From contig CBFHAJ010000029.1 in the NCBI GenBank assembly GCA_965653495.1, positions 1 through 29,122 of the forward strand: a stretch of DNA of 29,122 nt. Direction: 5' to 3'. A model generated the notes under the pieces. That model ran no database searches and had not been told where the DNA came from. It saw only the letters and a program-made list of their open reading frames with translations. A program made the translations under genes and the position numbers. This document shows positions 23,112 to 29,122 of this stretch, one piece after another (position 1 is the stretch's first letter; every line of letters begins with the position of its first letter). This DNA is from AG41 sp965653495 (GTDB lineage: Bacteria > Gemmatimonadota > Gemmatimonadetes > Gemmatimonadales > GWC2-71-9).

Positions 23112-24721
23112 GGCGACAGCGCCGAGGGCGCCGGCGGCGCCTGGCGGGTGAGGTGGTAGTCGGACCGCCGGCGCCCCCGCGCCAGCGGTCGGGTGGTGGC
23201 GCTCTCCCCCAGCGCGGTGGCGAGGCGCCGGCTCAGCGCGCCGGACGCCCATGCGAACATCAACGACGCGAAGTCGAACTGCTTCCACACGAAGGCGGCC
23301 GGCAGCGTCGGCGGCTCGACGCCGAACAACGCATGCCGCGCCAGGTGCCAGGCGCGCACGAACGGGAAGGCGCACGCGTTCACAACCCCGTGCAGGTAGA
23401 CGAAGGCCGCCGAGCAGCGTCCCTGCGCACGCAGGAACGCGAAGAACTCCCGGCGCAGCTCCCGGTTCGCGGGATAGCGGCGCCGCTCGACGACCGCCTT
23501 CTTGCGGGCGCCGAACCACGCGCGCGGGACCCCCGCTTCCTCGAGAATGCGCCGGGCGATCGGCCGGTCGTAACCGCTCCCCAGCCTCCAGGGTGCCATC
23601 TCGGGCGACGCCGAGATCGCGGCGATGTCGCGCACGGCGGCCGCGAACAGCGACGGCACGGCGACGTTGACGAAGCCGCTCTTGAGCCGGATCTCCGACA
23701 GCATCAGCGCGGTCGTGTCGCCCCGCACGAGCCCGGCGTCCTGGTAGGCGCGCTCCCACGGGTTGAGATCCCACACCTCGTCGCCCAGAAAGCCCGTGAA
23801 CAGGACCGCCGCGCCGCCACGCCGCTCCAGGTCACGCACCAGCGAATGCAGCACCGTCATCGTGGGCGCGCAGCCCGGCGCCAGGAAGTAGAGCTCGTCG
23901 TCGGTGAGGTGGGAGTGGCGGTCGTCGAGGTACACGGTCCGCAGGCCCAGCAGGTCGGCGATCGGCTTGCCGTCGTCGATGGCGGCGCGCGGGCTCACCC
24001 ACGCCGGGATATGGGAGTTCGACCGCCGGCTGGTGAAGCAGCTGGCGATGCCGAGCGGCGAGACGAGCGCCGCGCTCGCAGCCGAGTCGTAGCCCGAGGA
24101 AATCGTCGCGAACGCCGTCATCGGCAAGGTGCGCTCGGGGCTCGCGTAATTCGCCTGCAGGCGGCGCAGCGCTCCGTCGACCAGGGCGCGGTAGCGCTCG
24201 AACGAGGGGATGGACGGCACCGGCCGCAGTGACTCGAACCGGATCTCCCCGTCCGTCAGCACCAGGCTCTCGCCGTACACCTGATAGAACGAGCGGATCT
24301 CAGGATGCGCGACCGTGAAGCTGCGGGGATAGCGGCCGGGCCCGTGACGCGCGGCGTACGTCTCGGCGCGATAGTCGTGCGCCGGATCGAGCGCCGCGCC
24401 CGTGAAGGCGAGCAGCAGCACCAGGCTGTTGGAGACGAGGATCTCGTCGCGGTGCCGGCAATACACCAGGCGGTTCACGAGCGCGCTCGAGGGCACGAAG
24501 TGCACTTGATCGCCCTCGATGCGGATGCCGCTGCCGAACAGGTGGTGACTGCGGTGGAAGCCGCCCAGCCGGAACTCGTCGTCCCACACGCCCTCGACCA
24601 TCCAGTGTGGCGTGCGCTCCACCGCCGGGCCGTGCGACACCAGCACTTCGCCCGACTCCGGATTCGCCCGCGCCAGCCATGCGAGCCGCGGCAGTGCGGC
24701 GACCTCGCGGTATCGCAACAT
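23108..24721 (-). CDS. Asparagine-synthetase-like protein without an N-terminal nucleophile
   Basis: A 537-residue protein. Residues 208-213 read SSGYDS, the ATP-pyrophosphatase loop (SxGxDS) of asparagine synthetase. It is followed by a family-like C-terminal domain (LLGLRTVYLDDRHSHLTDDELYFL, AAVLFTGFLGDEVWDLN, RRILEEAGVPRAWFGARKKAVV). The N-terminal ~160 residues look like a degenerate Ntn-glutaminase domain (LVYCRHRDEILVSNSLVLLLAFTG), but the protein starts MLRYRE, not Met-Cys, so glutamine hydrolysis is unlikely. It may activate a carboxylate by adenylation and use free ammonia or another amine, perhaps to amidate a uronic acid; that is inference. The ATG at 24721 is 8 nt after the flippase stop. 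Confidence 0.78.
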   Translation of the reverse strand: MLRYREVAALPRLAWLARANPESGEVLVSHGPAVERTPHWMVEGVWDDEFRLGGFHRSHHLFGSGIRIEGDQVHFVPSSALVNRLVYCRHRDEILVSNSLVLLLAFTGAALDPAHDYRAETYAARHGPGRYPRSFTVAHPEIRSFYQVYGESLVLTDGEIRFESLRPVPSIPSFERYRALVDGALRRLQANYASPERTLPMTAFATISSGYDSAASAALVSPLGIASCFTSRRSNSHIPAWVSPRAAIDDGKPIADLLGLRTVYLDDRHSHLTDDELYFLAPGCAPTMTVLHSLVRDLERRGGAAVLFTGFLGDEVWDLNPWERAYQDAGLVRGDTTALMLSEIRLKSGFVNVAVPSLFAAAVRDIAAISASPEMAPWRLGSGYDRPIARRILEEAGVPRAWFGARKKAVVERRRYPANRELRREFFAFLRAQGRCSAAFVYLHGVVNACAFPFVRAWHLARHALFGVEPPTLPAAFVWKQFDFASLMFAWASGALSRRLATALGESATTRPLARGRRRSDYHLTRQAPPAPSALSP

Positions 24722-24729
24722 GGGCGCGG

Positions 24730-26274
24730 TCACCGGGACCGGTCCGCGATGGCGCGCACCCGGTGCAGCACGCTGTGCCGGGCGTCGGGTGCGAGGCCGA
24801 CAGCGAACGCGATCGCCGTCACCAGGCACAGGGTCAGGACGGTGCCTCCCGCCCACACCACCCATCCGGGCGCCTGAACGCGAGCGCCCAGCGCGGCGGC
24901 GGCCGCGAACAGCAGGACGGTGGTGATGAGCGGCCGAACGGCCGGCCAGGGCGCGGCGGGCGCAGCGCCGGCCCCCAGCGAGGCGCGGACCAGCCGCGGG
25001 TACGACACGCTCTGCACGGCACGGCCGGCGAGGATGCCGAGACACAGGCCGGGGAGACCCAGCCAGCTGGTCAAGGCGATCATCGCGACCAGCGTCACGG
25101 CGGCGGCCACGGCGCCCATCCGCACGCGGCCCCACGGATGCAGCGCTGCGTCGATGATGTTGGAGTCGGTGCGGATGTACGCGGTCTGCACGGCCGTCAC
25201 CACGATCAGCAGATCGACGAGGGACCCGGCCCACTGCTCCCGGCCCACCCACAGCGCGACGAACGAAGGATTCCACAGCAGGATCGTGGCGCCCACTCCC
25301 GTCACGAACAGCCAGGTCAGCGCGAAGATCTCGCGCCGCACCAGGGAGGCCCACGCGAATTGGCCACGGCCGAACAGACCCCCCAGCCCCGGCATCGCGG
25401 CCGTGACGGCCGCGCTGTGCAGGTTCACGGCGGTGCGCGCGGCGTAGCTCGTCAGCACGTAGGTGGCCACGACCGAGGGCGAGAGCATGACGCCGAGCAC
25501 GACGAGGTCGCTCGCGAGCAGCAGCTTGGCGATCAGGTCACCGACCGACAGCCAGCCGCTCATGGCGAACAGGGCGCGAATGTCGGCCCGGGTGGGGCGC
25601 ACCGCGCCGAACCACGCCACCGCGCCGCGGGCGATCCACCAGTAGCCCGCTCCCGTGAGGCCGGCGACGACGAGCTGCGCGGTGCCGACGCCGACCAGGC
25701 CCAGGCCCGCCAGCGCGGCCGCACCCGTGAGCACGCCGCCGGCGACGCTCAACCCGGCCTGCAGCTCCATGCGCTTGTAGCCGAGGTTCGCCCCGAACAA
25801 CACGGACTCGGGCACCGTGAGCAGGCCGCCCAGCAGCACGCCGCCGACGAGCGCCGCGCACGCGAGGCGCACCGCGCCGGCGAGCGGCGGGGCGGTGCCG
25901 GTGAGGGCGGGCGCGACCCAGGTGAGCACCGCGCCGGCACCGACCGCGAGCGGCAGGAACAGCAGCCACACCACCAGGGCGCCGCCCACGGCGCGCCGTC
26001 CGGCGTCCCGGTCGGCGGACTTCTGGCGGCTCGCCACCACGAGACGCAAGGCGGCCGGCGGACGGCCGCTCAGCGGCTCCAAATAGCTGGTCAGGCGGCC
26101 GAGCATCTCGTACACGCCGTATAACGCCTGGCCCAGGCGGCTCACCAGAATCGGGGTGACCGCGAGCCCCACGATCATCTTCGCGCCGTACTCGAGCCCG
26201 TACGCCACGACGGTCAGCGACGCTTTCTGCGTCAGGCTGGTCTTGCGGTCGAACGCGTGGGCGGGGGCGGTCAT
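24730..26274 (-). CDS. Wzx-like lipid-linked oligosaccharide flippase (2 of 2)
   Basis: This 514-residue membrane protein opens MTAPAHAFDRKTSLTQKASLTVVAYGLEYGAKMIVGLAVTPILVSRLGQALYGVYEMLGRLTSYL and has about twelve to fourteen hydrophobic helices, as in MOP-superfamily polysaccharide flippases. It is a paralogue of 13823-15412 along its whole length, including ATILLWNPSFVALWVG against GTILLWNRSFLALWVG. The ATG at 26274 overlaps the stop of the oxidase-like gene (ATGA) and is preferred over an upstream start at 26346, whose extra 24 residues are Arg-rich shadow sequence. It should move a lipid-linked glycan, possibly a different one from that handled by its paralogue. Confidence 0.88.
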   Translation of the reverse strand: MTAPAHAFDRKTSLTQKASLTVVAYGLEYGAKMIVGLAVTPILVSRLGQALYGVYEMLGRLTSYLEPLSGRPPAALRLVVASRQKSADRDAGRRAVGGALVVWLLFLPLAVGAGAVLTWVAPALTGTAPPLAGAVRLACAALVGGVLLGGLLTVPESVLFGANLGYKRMELQAGLSVAGGVLTGAAALAGLGLVGVGTAQLVVAGLTGAGYWWIARGAVAWFGAVRPTRADIRALFAMSGWLSVGDLIAKLLLASDLVVLGVMLSPSVVATYVLTSYAARTAVNLHSAAVTAAMPGLGGLFGRGQFAWASLVRREIFALTWLFVTGVGATILLWNPSFVALWVGREQWAGSLVDLLIVVTAVQTAYIRTDSNIIDAALHPWGRVRMGAVAAAVTLVAMIALTSWLGLPGLCLGILAGRAVQSVSYPRLVRASLGAGAAPAAPWPAVRPLITTVLLFAAAAALGARVQAPGWVVWAGGTVLTLCLVTAIAFAVGLAPDARHSVLHRVRAIADRSR

Positions 26275-27513
26275 ACCGCGACCTCGACCGGCTGGAGCCG
26301 CTCGGCGATGCGATCGACGAGGTAGTTGGCGAGGGGGAGCGCGCACGTAAACGCCGGTGAGACGGCATTGAGGACGTGGAACGAGCGATCGTCCCCCTCA
26401 TATCGGAAATCCATTTCCAGGCGGCGCTCGCGCAGGTCCACGAGCTGGGCCCGGATGCCCGCCGGCGCCCAGCGCCGGAACGCTCCGGGGCGTACGGCCG
26501 GAACCAGTGTCGCGGCCCGGCGCACGAGCGCCCGCCGGCCGGCGACGCGCAGCTCGGCGAACGCGAGACCGCGGAAACCGAAGTCGTTGCGCACGAGCAT
26601 CGCCAGCTCGCGGCCGACGATCGCCAGGCACTCACGCAGCTGAAACCGGGACCAGCCGCGATAATGCTCGCGCCACAGCGCGGGCATCGCGGTCGGCCCG
26701 ATCTTGACGGTGCCGTCCACGCTGCGCGTCACGTGCACACCGAGGAATGGATTGGCCAACGCGGGAACGGGATACACGTGGGTGCGCAGCGGCACGGCGC
26801 CCGGCTCTCCGTACAGGTACGTCCCCCGGAACGGCAGGATGCGGTAGCGCTCCGAGAAGCCGTAGTCGCGCGCGACGCGGTCGGCATACAGGCCGGCGGC
26901 GTTGACGACGTACCCGGCGGAAAAGGTCCCCGCGGATGTCCACACCTCCTCCGCCCTGAGCCCCGACCCGCGACCCGTGTAGGTGACTCCGGTGATCACC
27001 ACGATGCCGGCGACGCGCGCGTCCTCCACCAGGGACGCGATGATGTCGGCCGGCCGGACGGTGGCGGTGCGCGGGGAGTAGAGCGCGTACTCGTGTGTCC
27101 GGGCGAGCGGCTCGATGCGGCGCGCCTCCGCGGCCGTCACCCGCTCGAGCGGCACGCCGTTGGCGCGGCCCCGGCGCTCGAGCTCGTCGAGACCCGCCAG
27201 TTCGCCCGCGGGCCACCACCAGCTTGCCGCACGGATCGAGCGGGAGGCCGCGCTCCGCACAATAGGCGGCCAGCTGGCGGTTGCCCTCCAGGGTGAGCCG
27301 GGCCTTGAGCGAGTCGGCCGTGTAGTAGAAGCCCGCGTGCAGCACGCCGGAGTTGCGGCCGCTCGCATGGAGCCCGCACGCCTGCTCTTTCTCGAGCAGC
27401 GTCACGCTTGCGTCCGAGTAGCGGCGCTTGAGCTCGAGGGCGAGCGTCAACCCCACGATGCCACCGCCCACGACGAGGAAGTCCGTGGTCCGGGGGAGCG
27501 TCATATGGGGCAT
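26271..27513 (-). pseudogene. lhgO: L-2-hydroxyglutarate oxidase-like FAD enzyme, frameshifted
   Basis: Two overlapping frames make up one LhgO-type protein. The first (from ATG 27513, or 27504 as MTLPRTTDF) has the FAD-binding DFLVVGGGIVGLTLALELKRRY and LHASGRNSGVLHAGFYYTADSLKARLTLEGNRQL, ending sensibly at DPCGKLVVARG. The second resumes with ELAGLDELERRGRANGVPLERVTAAEARRIEPLA and runs through YVVNAAGLYADRVA and KIGPTAMPALW to the stop at 26271. The join is at about 27203-27215, in GCCCGCGGGCG. One extra base there, or two missing, explains it. All other motifs are intact, so a recent mutation or a sequencing error is as likely as decay. If active, it would oxidise L-2-hydroxyglutarate or a related hydroxy acid; its place in a glycan operon is unexplained. 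Confidence 0.8.
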
Positions 27514-27517
27514 GCCC

Positions 27518-29122
27518 TCAGACGTGAACCGGTTCGCGCGCGGGCGCCCAGTCGCCCCGGCGGCGGCGGGGCGTCGCGAAGGTCTGCTTCAGCGCCTGGA
27601 CGTTGTGATAGACCGGATTCTGATAATTGCGAAGCGCCTCTTTGGCGCGAATCGCCGCGGCGACTTCGTCGATGCCGGCGGCCACCGTCATCTCGGGCAC
27701 AAACCCGAGCGCCCGGCGGATCTTCGCGAAGCTCACGCGATAGTCGCGCCGGTCGCCCCCGTCGGACTGCTGCGTGACCATGACGTTGCCCACGTGGTCC
27801 GCGACGAGCTCGCCCAACCCCTTGATCGTGTGGTTGAGGCCGTCACCACCCACGTTGAACACCTCGCCGGCCACGATCTCGCCGGGCGCCTCCAGCGCCT
27901 TGATGAAGGCCCGCGCGGCGTCGCGGCAATGCACGTTGGGCCGCCACTGATCGCCGCCGAAGATGGAGATCTTGCCGTCGACCACCGCGCGCACGGTGAG
28001 CGTGTTCACCACCAGGTCGAACCGCATGCGCGGCGACAGGCCGAACACCGTCGAGAGCCGCAGCACCACCGGCTCCACGTCGCCGGCCCGGTCGAACAGG
28101 ATGTTCTCGCTCAACACGCGCGTCCGGGCGTACAGCGACACCGGGTTGAGGGGCGACTCTTCCGTGAGCGCGCCGCCCGAGCTGGCGCCATAGACGCTGC
28201 AGCTCGAGGCGAACACGAGGCGGCGCACGCGGTAGAAATTGCTCGCCTCGGTGAGCACCTTGGTCGCGGTGTAGTTGAGGTTGACCGTTTCTTCGGGATC
28301 GAGGTTGCAGGCAGGGTCGCCCACGATGGCCGCGAGGGCGATCACGCCGTACACGTCGCGCAGCGCGCGGCTCAGGTCCCGGCTGGAGCACACGTCGCCC
28401 GCCAGGATCTCGAGCCGCGGATGGGTCAAGCCGTCGAGTCCCGCCCGCCCATAGTCGAACCGGTCCAGGACGCGGACGTGATAGCCTCGCTCCAGCAGCA
28501 TGCGGGTGAGGTGTGACCCAATGAACCCCGCGCCACCGGTCACGAGCACGCGCCGGCTGCCTTCCAGCGTCGCGGGCCGGGCGGGGGCGGCCGGCGCGGT
28601 GTGCAGCAGCTCCTGCAAGGTCACGGTACCGGGGCGATGGACGTCGCGGCCGCTCACGAACCGCCGAATGCCTCCCACCGCGCGCACGCGGATGCCCGCA
28701 TCCTCGAGACGGCGCCCCAGGGCGCCGACGACGGCGCGTGTCGCCGACGGCATCGCGACGATCACCTCGCGCACGTCGCGCCCGTGGACCACCGCGAGCG
28801 CGTCGCGCACCGGTCCCAGCACGGGTACGCCGTTCAGCACGGCGCCGAGCTTGGCGGGATCGTCGTCGAGGAACCCGACCAGCTGGACGCCGGGCGCGGC
28901 ACCGGACATGAGCTCGCGGCCGATCGACAACCCGTGCGCACCGGCACCGGCGATGAGCACCCGGCGCACTCCCGAGGCGGTCCCCTTGGCGCGTGCGCCC
29001 GCTACCCGTGCCCGCAGCTTGGCGTCGGCCACGGAGCAGCGGCGCAGCGCCCGCACGCCTCCCGTCAGGACCAGCTTGAGCAGTGGGAGGAGCGGCACGG
29101 TCGCGGGCGAGGGGTTGTCGGT
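27518..29122 (-). CDS. FlaA1/CapD-like N-terminus fused to a GalE-like SDR epimerase/dehydratase (5' end outside window)
   Basis: The frame is open to the window edge, so the true start is outside. Residues are numbered from the GTG at 29098. The visible N-terminus (PSPATVPLLPLLKLVLTGGVRALRR) looks like the last membrane helix of the four-helix CapD/FlaA1 region. It is followed by a Rossmann domain, RVLIAGAGAHGLSIGREL...LVGFLDDDPAKLG (46-85). An extended SDR follows: TGGAGFIGSHL (187-197), SSCSVYG (298-304) and YARTR (323-327). The last has Arg where the catalytic YxxxK Lys is expected. CapD proteins normally carry their own SDR type (TGAGGSIGSE), whereas this one is GalE-like, so the fusion is unusual. 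It should make or alter a nucleotide sugar at the membrane. It ends 4 nt before the oxidase-like gene. Confidence 0.85.
   Translation of the reverse strand, partial: TDNPSPATVPLLPLLKLVLTGGVRALRRCSVADAKLRARVAGARAKGTASGVRRVLIAGAGAHGLSIGRELMSGAAPGVQLVGFLDDDPAKLGAVLNGVPVLGPVRDALAVVHGRDVREVIVAMPSATRAVVGALGRRLEDAGIRVRAVGGIRRFVSGRDVHRPGTVTLQELLHTAPAAPARPATLEGSRRVLVTGGAGFIGSHLTRMLLERGYHVRVLDRFDYGRAGLDGLTHPRLEILAGDVCSSRDLSRALRDVYGVIALAAIVGDPACNLDPEETVNLNYTATKVLTEASNFYRVRRLVFASSCSVYGASSGGALTEESPLNPVSLYARTRVLSENILFDRAGDVEPVVLRLSTVFGLSPRMRFDLVVNTLTVRAVVDGKISIFGGDQWRPNVHCRDAARAFIKALEAPGEIVAGEVFNVGGDGLNHTIKGLGELVADHVGNVMVTQQSDGGDRRDYRVSFAKIRRALGFVPEMTVAAGIDEVAAAIRAKEALRNYQNPVYHNVQALKQTFATPRRRRGDWAPAREPVHV

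Overview
The window is GC-rich DNA that is almost fully coded on the minus strand. It looks like most of a Wzx/Wzy-type exopolysaccharide or O-antigen locus from an environmental bacterium. Gemmatimonadota is my best guess, from the GC content, the long Big_2 (bacterial Ig-like) repeats of the type common in that phylum, and the mix of glycan genes. That taxonomic call is inference. No tRNA, rRNA, CRISPR array, transposase or phage gene was seen.

Layout, following minus-strand transcription from the right. 29122-22410: a FlaA1/CapD-like N-terminus joined to a GalE-like SDR (cut by the window edge), an L-2-hydroxyglutarate oxidase-like gene with a frameshift, a Wzx-like flippase, an asparagine-synthetase-like protein and a minimal initiating sugar transferase. 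22285-17768: a ~1500-residue lipoprotein with three metallophosphoesterase units and seven PKD domains. 17521-12465: a nucleotidyltransferase/P-loop-kinase fusion, a second P-loop kinase, a second Wzx-like flippase and a Wzy/O-antigen-ligase-like polymerase. 12350-7529: a third P-loop kinase, a GT4, an ATP-grasp enzyme, a GT2 and a polysaccharide deacetylase. 1636-1: a GT4 and the start of another nucleotidyltransferase. Genes inside each unit overlap by 1-14 nt or lie within about 10 nt, so they read as operons.

A plus-strand island (2085-7460) interrupts this layout. It holds two related lipoproteins built on Big_2 repeats, one ending in an acid-phosphatase-like phosphoesterase and the other in a beta-helix plus an Ig-like domain. 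A well-formed GEMM-I (cyclic-di-GMP type) riboswitch precedes them, and its 3' strand overlaps an intrinsic terminator. A strong hairpin closes the island against the converging deacetylase gene.

The most unusual signal is a bipartite leader at the heads of four minus-strand units (starts near 1636, 12350, 17628 and 22285). Each has a 20-bp dyad box of the form CTGTAA...ACAG, then 69-77 nt, then a 13-nt GCACG-type inverted repeat 14-17 nt before the start codon, with no Shine-Dalgarno sequence. I do not recognise it as a named element. It probably marks a shared regulon for glycan assembly. Together the genes would make lipid-linked sugars (sugar transferase, glycosyltransferases), modify them (deacetylase, ATP-grasp, amidotransferase-like protein, kinases), flip them and polymerise them, while the large lipoproteins act at the cell surface.
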